Assembly: GCA_030849805.1 (NCBI GenBank) | Contig: JASANZ010002239.1 | Span: 30,932-94,931, forward strand | Direction of reading: 5' to 3' | DNA from: Sergeia podlipaevii | Lineage: Eukaryota > Euglenozoa > Kinetoplastea > Trypanosomatida > Trypanosomatidae | Length of the DNA stretch: 64,000 nt | Shown here: positions 1-9,161 of the stretch, piece by piece | How the letters are laid out: each line of letters begins with the position of its first letter | Numbering within the stretch: position 1 is the first letter of the stretch | The notes under the pieces: generated by a model | The model's input: the letters and a program-made list of their open reading frames with translations, nothing else | Database searches by the model: none | What the model was told of the DNA's origin: nothing | Program-made: the position numbers and the translations under genes

Positions 1-2927
1 GTCTTGGGAGCGGGCGGAAGCGCAGCCTTCGCCTTCTTGGCCTCCAGTAATTGCTTGTTCCACTTGCCAATTTGAATGATTTCCGCCTTGCGCTTGGCCT
101 CCTGCATCTTCCAGCGCATCATCTCCATGAACGGCGCACCCGCAGGCGGCTCCCGAGGCAGCGGCGTAAACTCAAAGTTCGGCGGGATCATGTACTCGGC
201 TGGCACGTCAGGCTCGTTGTGAGGCTGTGGACCAACCTGTATCTCCTTACCATCCGCGGTTGTCGTCTCCTGCGGCGGCGCGACCGAAGTAGAGTTGAGG
301 ACGGCAATGCCAGTGTGTGCCTGCTTCAGCGCGCCCACGTCGTTCGTGCCATCACCAGCCATCATGACGATGTGATCCTTCTTCTTGAGGTCCGTCACGA
401 TGGCTTCCTTCTGCGTTGGAGCACAGCGAGCCCAAATGGTCACCTGCTCGTTGTACTCGGCAATAATGTGGTCGACCTGTCCTGGTGACAAGTTTTCCGC
501 GTTGACACACAGATCCCACTGCGTGTCTTTCGGCTTCCTGAGCTTTCGGGTTCGAGCAAACGTGTTGGATATGATAGTAGCCTTGTCAGCCTCCTCCCTC
601 TTACCAGTGACGGAATCTACCCACTGTACTTCATTGCTGGCGGTGCCAATTGCGGTTGGCACCGCCACAAGCTGACGCGTGCACAACAGCATGGACACGT
701 CCTTCCCGACAGAGATGGCTGTCTGCACACTGTCACCAGTAATGATCGTGCAGCGGTGGCTGCCGCCCTCGAGGTTCTCAATCGTTTCGCGTGCGTCCTT
801 CTTGAGGGGGCAGACGTATACGGCGAGGCCGGCAAAGATGAGGTCGTGCTCGACATCATCGCGCTTAAGAGCTGCAATGGCATCCTTCGAGCACTTCTCC
901 TCATCCGAGAGCGGGCGGTATGCCAACGCAATCACACGAAGTCCTTTTGCCGCGGTCTTCTCCGCCACGTCTGCGTAATCCGCGGGCACGTTGGCGCACA
1001 GTGTGGCGATAGCATCAGGTGAACCCTTGGCCACCACAAACTTGCCATCTGGAGAGCTCACCACACAAGACATACGACGCAGCGCAGCGAGAAATGGAAA
1101 GCGTGCAAGGATCTTGAAGTTCTTGCCATGCGCACCGCCGCCGTTGGTGTGCGCCTTCTTCTTCTTCTTACCGTCGTGGTCAGCGCCATCCTCCTTCGGT
1201 GCCGGCGGATCGTACATAATATTGTCGTTGCTATCCATGCGGTAGCCGAGCGCGCCAGTTGCCGCCTTCTCCATCTCATCACCAGCGAGTGTCTTCTCGT
1301 CCAAGTAGACGAGCGAGTGGCACGTGGCGAGCACCATCTCGCTCCTGGCAGGAATCTCCTTTAGCTTGTTGAGCAGCCCAGCGCCATCCACCATATCTAC
1401 ACCTCCGAAGAGCATTTCGTCCGTGGTGAGGGTGCCGGTCTTGTCAAAGCAGCAGGTGTCCACCTTGCCTGCAAAGGGAATACGGAAAGGCTCCGTGCAG
1501 AACACTGAGAGTTTGGTTAGTGCAAGCAAGGTGGTGTTGACGGCTAGGGAGAGCTCCATGGGCAGCTCGGGCGGCACGACGGAGGTGATGATCTGCACAC
1601 AGGAGAGGAATAACTTCCAGCGGCTGCGGTTGGGGTCAGCAAGGCCGCGCTTCAAGAGGTAGCCGCTGGCAGCGAGGGCAAACACAACGAGCACGCCAAT
1701 GAACCCAAACGCCTCCCCGCTGTTCTCGCTCAAGCGACCCTGACTGTGAAGAATTGTACGGAGCAGTTTTCCCTGTTTGGTCTCAAAGCCAGTCTTGAGT
1801 ACCACCGCGCGAGCTCCGCTCGACTTGCCATCCACCTGACCGTAGCCCTCGCCCTTGTGAGACGCACTGCTGAGCAAGATCTGAGTTCCGGAAAAGAGCA
1901 TGTGCCGCGCGTGCTTTTTGGCGCTGAGATGAATGTCGGCATCGTCAGGAGCCTCCTTGAGCTGCGGGGTCGACTCACCCGTGAGGGTTGCCTCGTTCAC
2001 GACGGCGGTGCCATCAATAAGAATGGCATCAACAGGGCACGCGGAGTTGGTGGGCACCACCATGATATCCAGCGGCAGCAGCTCGTTGGTCTTGATCACC
2101 ACCTCCTTCCCACCACGCACGACGGTGATGTCGCGCACAGGCACCTCAGCCATATCACGAAGCAGACGCATGTTACGGATGCGTTGATAGATGGTGGTGC
2201 ACTCCATGCCAACCATCATGACGCCAGTGAAGAGCGAGTAATACCAGTACTCGTCCAGGCACCAGAGCAGGACGCAGAACATCTGAAATACAAAGAAAGG
2301 GGCGAGCGCGTGGTCGACAAAGAGGTCCTGAAACTCTGGAATAATCACTTCCATCGTGTTCGGCCCATAAATATCCAGTTGCTTATCCCGTGCAGCCTGC
2401 GTGTTGAGCCCCTCAGCGTGCACGTAGTGAGAGAAGGACTCCTTTGTTGGGAAGCGCGGCTTGACGAAAAGACCGGTGTTCTCATCTAACTTCCACTTGC
2501 GCTGCTGAAAGAGAAAACAGGGCGGGTGTCCATCCGCGGAGGCCTGCATCAAACCAACAATCTCCGACTCTCCCTTGTGCACATGAGTAATAACCAAAAC
2601 ATCGGTGGCGTCCTCAAGTCGGTCGGCAGACACGGTCGAGTAGATGATCTTAGCACGAAAGTTGACGGACCAAATCGTGAAGAGAGAGAGGAAAGCGTGG
2701 AGGAAGCACACGACGGGGAAGCAGATGGCATGAAAAAAGTCAATGTAGGTCTGGTTCACCAGATACGTGACGCGATCCCACACAAGCTCTGGATACAGAT
2801 ACAATGTAATGGATGCGATGTAGAGCGCAACAAAAGGCCAGATGGTGACCCACACATACCACGGCTTGCGAAGCAGGAGTCGCACCTCCTTGATCATGGA
2901 GTTATCCACAATCAACTGCTCGGGCAT
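1..2927 (-). CDS. P5A-type ATPase (Spf1/ATP13A1 family), 3' end outside window
   Basis: An ER transmembrane-helix dislocase / P5A ATPase. The frame is open from an ATG at 2927 to the left edge (975 residues seen). I translated it by hand: two hydrophobic segments near residues 24-45 and 66-87, the actuator motif TGES near 316-319, the P5A hallmark PPELPMELS near 452-460, the phosphorylation loop DKTGTLT with the acceptor Asp near 495, and the hinge motif GDGTND near 858-863. PPELP in the fourth membrane helix separates P5A pumps from P2 and P4 ATPases, and the family is known to remove mis-inserted tail-anchored and signal helices from the ER membrane. A Lys-rich insert (about 587-591) lies in the nucleotide-binding domain. 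The last membrane helices are missing only because the window ends. It is the most downstream gene of the unit seen here. Confidence 0.95.
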   Translation of the reverse strand, partial: MPEQLIVDNSMIKEVRLLLRKPWYVWVTIWPFVALYIASITLYLYPELVWDRVTYLVNQTYIDFFHAICFPVVCFLHAFLSLFTIWSVNFRAKIIYSTVSADRLEDATDVLVITHVHKGESEIVGLMQASADGHPPCFLFQQRKWKLDENTGLFVKPRFPTKESFSHYVHAEGLNTQAARDKQLDIYGPNTMEVIIPEFQDLFVDHALAPFFVFQMFCVLLWCLDEYWYYSLFTGVMMVGMECTTIYQRIRNMRLLRDMAEVPVRDITVVRGGKEVVIKTNELLPLDIMVVPTNSACPVDAILIDGTAVVNEATLTGESTPQLKEAPDDADIHLSAKKHARHMLFSGTQILLSSASHKGEGYGQVDGKSSGARAVVLKTGFETKQGKLLRTILHSQGRLSENSGEAFGFIGVLVVFALAASGYLLKRGLADPNRSRWKLFLSCVQIITSVVPPELPMELSLAVNTTLLALTKLSVFCTEPFRIPFAGKVDTCCFDKTGTLTTDEMLFGGVDMVDGAGLLNKLKEIPARSEMVLATCHSLVYLDEKTLAGDEMEKAATGALGYRMDSNDNIMYDPPAPKEDGADHDGKKKKKAHTNGGGAHGKNFKILARFPFLAALRRMSCVVSSPDGKFVVAKGSPDAIATLCANVPADYADVAEKTAAKGLRVIALAYRPLSDEEKCSKDAIAALKRDDVEHDLIFAGLAVYVCPLKKDARETIENLEGGSHRCTIITGDSVQTAISVGKDVSMLLCTRQLVAVPTAIGTASNEVQWVDSVTGKREEADKATIISNTFARTRKLRKPKDTQWDLCVNAENLSPGQVDHIIAEYNEQVTIWARCAPTQKEAIVTDLKKKDHIVMMAGDGTNDVGALKQAHTGIAVLNSTSVAPPQETTTADGKEIQVGPQPHNEPDVPAEYMIPPNFEFTPLPREPPAGAPFMEMMRWKMQEAKRKAEIIQIGKWNKQLLEAKKAKAALPPAPK

Positions 2928-3894
2928 CTTTAACGCAATTCCTTTTTTTTTCCTATTGATGCTGCTGTTTTGTTCCGTTGCTGTCTAGAAGGAGTACTCA
3001 AACAAAGTCGCTACTCGTTAGTTTCACTTGCGAAATGCTCCACACCGAAAAAAAAAATGAATGAGCGTCCACGCAAAGAAAAAAAAAGGGGTGTTGTGAG
3101 GTACCACCAAGTTAAGTAGAGACCTAAAACAGTCAAAACCGATTTAAAAAAATGTTGATTGGGTATTGCTACTATCTGGTTAACCACAAATATATTAAGG
3201 GAGCAGAGAGCAACTGTATTCTCCACTATCTGTCCAGTTTGCTACTTTGTAATCTTCAGGAACAGAAGAGGGGAGGGAGGAAAGTCTCAGGCCGCTGTTG
3301 CAGGTAGCAGAACCAGAAGAAAAAACTTGTGCTTCCCCTTTCTGGGATAGCAAAAGTAAGAGAGAGTGAAGCAGTCGTATAACTGCCCTGTTTCAACAAC
3401 TGCAGTTGTTTTCTTTGAGAAGAAAAAAAAAATAAAAGAAAATGAAAAAGTGCATCAGTGATGAACAAGTGAAATAGAGTAGAAAGACCACATGTAGCTG
3501 AGACAGTTCCCCCTCACAGACACACTACTATGCAACATACAGTCGAGCAATAGTAGTACATATATATACAGTTGTTATGACGTATTCAGTTATAAGATAA
3601 AATACACAGAAACGGCTCCAATATGAAGAAAAAAAAAACAAAGAGAAGCTAACCGCTTCAGCAACAGAAAAAAAAAAGAAGAAAAAAATCAGATGCTCTG
3701 TTTAAACGTATTTACATGCATGCAGCAGCACACAGCAATCTCCAGAAAAGACAGAAAAGTAACATATCACCCTCACAAACTAAAACGCAGAAAAAGAAAA
3801 GCGAAGGAAAACAAAACGCCAGTGAAAGCACTCAGTATATGCATCCCATAGCCCCCCACTGATATATTTACACCTGGAAAAGCAAGATGAGTCA
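2928..3894. other. Intergenic spacer, no gene seen
   Basis: About 970 bases of A-rich (plus strand) low-complexity DNA between the Sel1-repeat gene and the P5A ATPase. On the coding (minus) strand, T-runs around 3047-3090 are followed by AG dinucleotides and could serve as the polypyrimidine tract for trans-splicing of the ATPase mRNA. Short open frames here are rich in Phe, Leu and Lys and look non-coding. Confidence 0.6.
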
Positions 3895-5073
3895 TCACGC
3901 CGTGCGGCGGCGAAGCAACATGGCCTCTTGACTGCCAGAGGCTGCGGCTCTATCAAGCCACTCTTTCGCGCGCTCTCTCATCTCTCTCGCTTCGGGTGCT
4001 GGTAGAACCGAGCGTGAGTCAGCCTCCTCAGACGCAGTAAGCAGCAGACGTCCAAGGTTCAGTTGCGATGGGACATACCCCAGCGATGCAGCCTGACGAT
4101 ACCAGTGCATTGCAGCACCCCAGTCTTCCTCCACCGTCCTGTCATCCACAGTAGCACCACGCTCATACACCTCACCAAGTTCGTGCATAGCCGGTGCATA
4201 CCCAAGTGCCGCAGCCTGCTCCATCCACGTCAGAGCAGTCTCCAGATCAGCAGGTACGCCAAGGCCATCACGAAGGCACAATCCAACTCGCAGCATCGCA
4301 CCAGGATGGCCCTCGCTCACCGCACTATCAAGAAGTTCTAAGTCTGCCTCTGACACCTGTGCAGCGCCAGAAAAGCAAATACGCAGTTCCGCCAAGGCTG
4401 CCGCCACAAGACAAGTAGAGTCCCCCTTATCAGATCTAGAAGGCAATGTAGATGGAGACGCAGAGGACAATAAAAAGCCAGAAAGCGCCTGGATGGTCTC
4501 CTCCAGAGAGTGCAGCTGGCACGCTGCAGCAAGACACCGGGCAACGTGTGTCTCCGCACCGCTCGCGTCATCGCTCCCCAAATACGACAACCGTCGGGTT
4601 GGCCTGCCAGCCCTACGATGCCTTCGATCCTGCCTCAAGCACTCCAGTACCGCCTGCACCGTCTGCTGCGCAGTTGGGCTGAGTGTAACATGTTCTACAC
4701 GTGCCAGCTGAACAAGAAGGTCCTCAAGAGCGCTACGGGTACTGCCACCGCTACCGGTGCTGCTACTGCTGCCCGTGGTAGTGGTGGCGGGTGCCACTGA
4801 TGTTGCAGGGGTGGTGGAAGATGGCGCGGTAGAAGCAAAGTTTGTTGGTTTGCCTCCTCGAGCGACTAGTGCCGCGGAGGCCGCTACTGGGTATTGCTGA
4901 ACTGCCTGTGAAGAAGAAAAAGAAGACGTGTCAGCAGCCAGACGTGAGCGCCGCCTTGCATTACGTCCGCCAACCTGTGGCACTCGCGGCTTGAGTGGAC
5001 CAGGAGAAGGAGCTGGCGTTCGCTTCAAGTCATAGATACCAAAACCAATCTCACCATCTTTTAAGCGTCGCAT
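3895..5073 (-). CDS. Sel1-like repeat protein
   Basis: A 392-residue protein. The first ATG of the frame is at 5073; the frame is open slightly further, but only with a TTG. The first 100 residues are low in complexity (Ala, Ser, Thr, Pro) with basic patches, a run of Ser/Gly/Thr follows, and from about residue 242 to the end there are Sel1/TPR-like helical hairpins. Visible repeat signatures include GAMLRVGLCL, ALTWMEQAAALGYAPAMHELG, AMHWYRQAASLGYVPSQLNLG and AKEWLDRAAASGSQEAM, each with the expected Ala/Gly/Leu spacing. Sel1 repeats are protein-interaction solenoids used in ER-associated degradation and signalling scaffolds. The sequence shows no signal peptide or membrane span, so a soluble scaffold is most likely. 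The specific partner cannot be told from sequence. Confidence 0.85.
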   Translation of the reverse strand: MRRLKDGEIGFGIYDLKRTPAPSPGPLKPRVPQVGGRNARRRSRLAADTSSFSSSQAVQQYPVAASAALVARGGKPTNFASTAPSSTTPATSVAPATTTTGSSSSTGSGGSTRSALEDLLVQLARVEHVTLSPTAQQTVQAVLECLRQDRRHRRAGRPTRRLSYLGSDDASGAETHVARCLAAACQLHSLEETIQALSGFLLSSASPSTLPSRSDKGDSTCLVAAALAELRICFSGAAQVSEADLELLDSAVSEGHPGAMLRVGLCLRDGLGVPADLETALTWMEQAAALGYAPAMHELGEVYERGATVDDRTVEEDWGAAMHWYRQAASLGYVPSQLNLGRLLLTASEEADSRSVLPAPEAREMRERAKEWLDRAAASGSQEAMLLRRRTA

Positions 5074-5835
5074 GATGAGGCGTAGCAAGCCTGTGGCGTT
5101 GCTGTAGATGTCAAAACAAAGCTTTTAAAAGGAAAAAGAGAGAAACAACTCTGTCCGCCTTTCTCAGTGGCTTCCCGAAAGCGTATATGATGGAATGCCT
5201 GGATGGCACTTCTATGTAAGTAGTAGATAACAAAGAGAGAAGTACCAGTATTCTGTGTGATGCGTGTGAAAAAATAAAGATACCCTACGTAGGAAAAAAA
5301 AGAAGGTAAGGGAGGAATATATTCTAACGGAAGTTTACAGTAACAAAGCTCGCTATTTTCCCCAGCATTGATTAAATATGTGTTTGTGTTAGAGAGAGAG
5401 AGAAAAAAAAAAGAAGAAAAAGATAGAATAAATTATGTTTTTTTATTATTATTTTCTGCCATGAAGGACGGATATTGAAGACACGAAGGTAAGTACACAT
5501 ACAAAACAGTGTAAAGAGTGTACAATAGGAATATCATGCAAGCACCAACACTATTTATAAGCGTAAAAAAAAAAGAAAAAAGAGACAGAGAGAGATTAAT
5601 AAATGTATTGTTTTGGCCACAACATATACCGTTGTGCCAAGATGATTATTGTTTTTAAATTGATTTTCATGTTGTTGCTGTTGCTTTCCTCTCCCACCCC
5701 CCCCCCCAGCACAAATAGTCGTAGTCCAGTGGACTCAGCAGACTGCGCTCATGACAGTGTAAGTACAACAAATACGTGCTACAAAGCAAATCATGACGCA
5801 CTCGTGTGTGTGCGTGTGTGCGTGTGTGTGTGTGA
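5074..5835. other. Intergenic spacer with poly-C and GT microsatellites
   Basis: Spacer between the four-pass membrane protein and the Sel1-repeat gene. It holds a C-run near 5697-5708 and a GT/GC-GT dinucleotide tract at about 5804-5833 directly beside the stop codon of the membrane protein gene, so it would lie in its 3' UTR (as CA repeats). I see no gene; open frames here are low-complexity. Confidence 0.6.
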
Positions 5836-6342
5836 TTATCTTAAAGGATATACCAGGCGGTACAGCTTGAAGCCATACGTCAAAAAGCAACACCACTGCA
5901 CAGCGACACACACTACGTACACCCAGGAGGTGATACAAGACGCGCCAAAGTACAGAGAAGCAATAGATGATATGTAGAAGGTATAAGGTAGCACACGCCG
6001 CATGTTATTGCCTAAATTCTCGTTGACAGGGAGTACTAACAGCGCCACCTGACGCCCTCGCGCTAGCAACGGCGTAGGTAACACACGTGAAGCATTAAGG
6101 CTATGCAAAACTCGCAACATGAGCACGTAAGTGAGAATGCTCAAGAACAAAAAGCAAGCAAGATGCTCATAATACGTTCCTCCTCCCTGTGTATCTCTGG
6201 GCAGTGCACAGGGCATCACATAGAGCGCGATAACAGAGCATACGCCAGCGCAGCAACATAAAAATCCAACATACAAATGGTGTTGATGCAACTCACTGTA
6301 CTGATCGCTCGCACGCTGGTTCATGACAGACAGAAGATCCAT
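5836..6342 (-). CDS. Small four-pass membrane protein, unknown function
   Basis: A 168-residue protein starting at an ATG at 6342. I do not recognise a family. The sequence has about four hydrophobic spans (roughly residues 25-48, 59-82, 115-138 and 140-164), a hydrophilic N-terminus rich in Gln and His, a central loop of about 30 residues (ASRVLPTPLLARGRQ and following), and Tyr, Arg and Pro at the C-terminus. Cysteines are frequent in the first and fourth spans (CCC and WCC). The mixed, non-repetitive composition of the loops argues for real coding sequence, unlike the Phe/Leu-rich spacer frames nearby. No signal peptide cleavage site is evident. It could be an ER or mitochondrial membrane protein; the topology is only a guess. 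Confidence 0.6.
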   Translation of the reverse strand: MDLLSVMNQRASDQYSELHQHHLYVGFLCCCAGVCSVIALYVMPCALPRDTQGGGTYYEHLACFLFLSILTYVLMLRVLHSLNASRVLPTPLLARGRQVALLVLPVNENLGNNMRRVLPYTFYISSIASLYFGASCITSWVYVVCVAVQWCCFLTYGFKLYRLVYPLR

Positions 6343-7125
6343 CTTTACTAGCGTGATTCTACAATAATGATAATAATAGTAATTATAATAAGGGAAAGAA
6401 ACTTGTCCACCCGTGTCTCTCTCTCTGTGTGTATTTGGCAGTTGTTACAAAGGGTCTCCGCCGTAAAGAGAAGAAATGTGCGCTGCAGTCAAGTGATCAC
6501 GCGTGCCCCCTAGCAATGCTGTGCACTTAATCTCTTAAAACACTACACAAAGATGTAGAAGGGAGCAGTCCTTAAAAAAAAAAAATAGAATTTTCACTTG
6601 AGTTTGCAAGCGCGGTGTCTTTTGAGACCCAAGAAAAAATTGCCCAAGTTGGCGTATTTAGGTGTATGACTCCAAAAGGAGGAAAAAAAATGATACCGGC
6701 TGTCACTTTCAGTTGCCTCTTCGCTTCTACGTTAGTCAGTCAGTAAAAAAAAAACTTCACCCTACCTTCCCACTCCACTCCCTACCTCTCTACCACTTTC
6801 TCTCTTTGAAATACTTTAAAAAAAAGAGCAAAATATAAAAAATGAAGAAGAAGGAAGAAGAAGGAAAAGAGCAGTTGGCAAAAAGAGAAAATTAAAACCG
6901 TTGGCTTGAGGATCGTATCGCTCTTATCATCACTTCAAAAAAAAAGTTCAGTACCTTTTTTTCTTCTGTTTCCCTCCCTCCCCTCTTTACTTTTTTTTCT
7001 GAAAAGACTTTCACACCACGTCTACTGTAATGGGCCTGTTAAACAACAACAAAAAAAAGAGCTGATAAAGCAGCTCGCACGCTCGCGGGAGGGGGAGAAG
7101 TCTCTCTACAGTCGGTACCCATAGA
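6343..7125. other. Intergenic spacer, no gene seen
   Basis: About 780 bases of A-run-rich spacer between the SSB-like gene and the four-pass membrane protein. On the minus strand it is rich in T and C tracts, suitable for splice-acceptor and polyadenylation signals. Frames in both directions are low in complexity. Confidence 0.55.
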
Positions 7126-7686
7126 TTACTGAGTAACGGGACTGCTGTATATCGCCTTCCTCAGCTGTGCAGGCGTCATCGCACCCTGTTCATTCTGACT
7201 GCTCAAAATACGAAAGGCATGCTGTGAAGTCCAAACCTTCTTCTGGTCCACAATCACGCTAGCTGCTTGAGCGCCATTAGCAATGCCGGATGCTGTTGAG
7301 ACACGAAGATCGCCGCGTAGCGACACGATATCTCCATCTATCAACGAGCTGCTAAGAGCGTTAATGAAAGCCTCAGAACCAACACAGCAGACTTCAATAT
7401 TCTCGAGTTGAACGCGCAGAGCATTGTCAGAAGGAAAAACAGCATTGCCCTCCGCTCTGGCATCACGTCGGTACGTGAGCGATGTGGTCCGTGTCCTTTG
7501 ACCGCGCCTTTTTGCATCGCCAACACCCCCTTCAGTGCTAGTGGCAGTCGTCCCCAAGGGCGTGTAAGCAAGGCTGAACCGCAGCGTGGCTGGCGAGTTT
7601 CGTGCCGCGGATTGGCCCATTAATATCGGTCCGCACAGTGTAATCCGCTTTAGAGATGGCAACAAATGAGGTTGCAACACCCTCAT
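7126..7686 (-). CDS. SSB-like OB-fold protein, probably mitochondrial
   Basis: A 186-residue protein from an ATG at 7686. After a short basic, hydrophobic N-terminus (MRVLQPHLLPSLK) that could act as a mitochondrial presequence, the order resembles a single-stranded DNA-binding OB fold: a first strand RITLCGPI, a second strand TLRFSLAY, then near residues 95-130 the core VQLENIEVCCVG, an Ala/Leu helix, and the loop-strand GDIVSLRGDLRVS, which matches the GD.V...G.LR signature of bacterial-type SSBs. The region between strands carries a basic Arg-rich insert. In trypanosomatids this fold occurs in the mitochondrial SSB (RIM1) and in the OB-fold subunits of the RNA editing complex (KREPA proteins); I cannot decide between these. 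A C-terminal tail of about 45 residues is hydrophilic. Confidence 0.5.
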   Translation of the reverse strand: MRVLQPHLLPSLKRITLCGPILMGQSAARNSPATLRFSLAYTPLGTTATSTEGGVGDAKRRGQRTRTTSLTYRRDARAEGNAVFPSDNALRVQLENIEVCCVGSEAFINALSSSLIDGDIVSLRGDLRVSTASGIANGAQAASVIVDQKKVWTSQHAFRILSSQNEQGAMTPAQLRKAIYSSPVTQ

Positions 7687-8255
7687 CTTTCCCCTGCAAC
7701 GCGTCTATATTCTCTGTCTGCTCCGTAATCTTCAAGAAGTAATGTGCTAACTGTTCTTGTCGTACGTGCTCATATACTTTGAGTTTGAGTGAGAAAGCAA
7801 TGATCAGGTTGCTTTTGGCCACGCACAACCAGCATGTAGGAAAGCAGTATTAGAAGAAAAAGAAAAAAGAAAAAAAAACGTGTTCGTAATAAAGGAAAAA
7901 CAATGAATCAAACACAATATAAATATAGAGACATACTTGCAAACACTCATAACATGTCTATAGAGCATAAAACCGATAAAGATATCCGTGGCCCTCATAT
8001 GTCATCACACACTAATAAATTGTGTCGCTTCCGCACAAGAAAAAGTGTACTCCAGTATTCCGCATAAAAGAAAACAAAGCACTAGCGCACATCAAGGAGT
8101 CAACAATACAAAACAGGGCAATGACGAAGAAGCATAGATGAATGTATACATGAAAAGCGCACACGGCCTCCACTCTCTCACATATATACGTATACACACA
8201 TCTTTTAGAGGTTTCTTTTTTGACGTTTTCTACAAACTTCATTTTTTTTTCCTTC
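7687..8255. other. Intergenic spacer, no gene seen
   Basis: About 570 bases, A/T-rich, between the Pin1-type isomerase and the SSB-like gene. An open minus-strand frame overlaps the start of the SSB-like gene in another phase but has no recognisable content. A-runs on the plus strand near 7855-7878 are T-runs on the coding strand and a possible splice-acceptor tract for the SSB-like mRNA. Confidence 0.55.
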
Positions 8256-8612
8256 CTACGCAAGGCGCTTGATCAAGTGAAGCCCACTGTCCGTCAGCAC
8301 CACGTCGCTCACCTCGCCCACCGCTAGAGCGCGAACTGCGTCCTCAAAGGGCTTCATCATCTCCCCGGGTCCAAAGTACCCAAGGTCCCCTCCCTTCGCG
8401 TAGCTGCCACAGTCACTGCGCGCCATCGCTGCAGCCTCAAACGTCATCTCACCCTTCGCAATCTTTGTTTGCCACGTCTTGAGCTCTGCAAGTGCCTGGT
8501 CGTAGGTGACGTCGGCAGTGCTCTCGCCCGTGCGGCGCGAGACAGGATTGCGGCTTCCACTGAATTTGATAAGGAGATGCTCCGCGCGAAGTTGCTGAGG
8601 CTGGCCGGACAT
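8256..8612 (-). CDS. PIN1: Pin1-type peptidyl-prolyl cis-trans isomerase (parvulin)
   Basis: A 118-residue single-domain parvulin. The frame is open upstream but Phe-rich there; the ATG at 8612 is chosen because the conserved fold begins at once after it and a T-rich tract ending in CAG sits 8 bases ahead. Signature blocks are all present: RAEHLLIKF with the active-site His near residue 12, the basic phosphate-binding loop SGSRNPVSRR, the catalytic Cys in ARSDCGSYAKGGDLGYFG, the MMKPFEDAVRAL helix, and the closing TDSGLHLIKR with the second conserved His. The WW domain of human Pin1 is absent, as in plant and known trypanosomatid Pin1 proteins. It would isomerise phospho-Ser/Thr-Pro bonds in soluble targets. 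Confidence 0.95.
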   Translation of the reverse strand: MSGQPQQLRAEHLLIKFSGSRNPVSRRTGESTADVTYDQALAELKTWQTKIAKGEMTFEAAAMARSDCGSYAKGGDLGYFGPGEMMKPFEDAVRALAVGEVSDVVLTDSGLHLIKRLA

Positions 8613-9161
8613 AGTGGGACTGGTCAGAAAGTCAAAGGAATAAGAAAAAAAAAAAGGAAACAAAATGTGTTTTGGACGCAAAATAGTGTCGCCCACGTTA
8701 ATATATAAAAGCGGTGGTGTGTGTGTGTTGCGCGAGAACGATAAAAGAAAAAAAAAAAAAGAAAAAAATGCGTTCCTATATATTGCGAACAGAGAAAATA
8801 GGGACAAGGCAATGTTGTGCTAATTCTTCTTGAAAAAAAAAAAAAAAAAAACAATAATGGTAGCATTATTCATAAAAAGAGGGAAGANCCCAAAAAAAAA
8901 AATCAGCTCATGTCGCAAAGGCGCTCAATGGCACTAAAAGTTCATAGGTCTTATGTGTGCGAGCTACTGAATGAAAATTGTGTTTCAAAGATGTATGCGT
9001 TCAATGTGTGGTAAGAGCAAAGACACATGTGGAATCCTCTCCTCTTAGCATTTTCCCTTTCGTATGTCAGACACACACACACACGTGCATGCGCATGAGT
9101 ACTGTGAGCAATGCAGCACTACACCCTCGACCCCACCCCCATCCAAAAATGAAGGACAGAC
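8613..9161. other. Intergenic spacer with one ambiguous base
   Basis: About 550 bases between the PIF1-PIN gene and the Pin1 gene. It holds poly-A runs (plus strand) at 8749-8767 and 8834-8852, a GT repeat near 8713-8728, an AC repeat near 9069-9082, and an undetermined base at 8888 next to another A-run. I see no gene. Confidence 0.6.
8619..8660 (-). promoter_or_regulatory. Candidate spliced-leader acceptor for the Pin1 gene
   Basis: Read on the minus strand, a run of T with C interruptions (from about 8660 down) leads into TTTCTGACCAG, with the AG ending at 8620. That leaves a 5' UTR of only about 7 bases before the ATG at 8612. It is the nearest AG after the tract; spliced-leader reads would be needed to confirm it. 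Confidence 0.4.

Noticed and set aside
1746..2489. 247-codon plus-strand open frame
   Set aside because: Fully antisense to the P5A ATPase, whose catalytic motifs are on the minus strand.
7538..7828. 96-codon minus-strand frame overlapping the start of the SSB-like gene
   Set aside because: Wrong phase, no recognisable family, and the SSB-like signatures lie in the other frame. I see no sign that the two frames were once joined.
8888..8888. Undetermined base as a possible frameshift or break
   Set aside because: It is in a spacer beside an A-run; the neighbouring genes are intact, so it is probably sequencing uncertainty.
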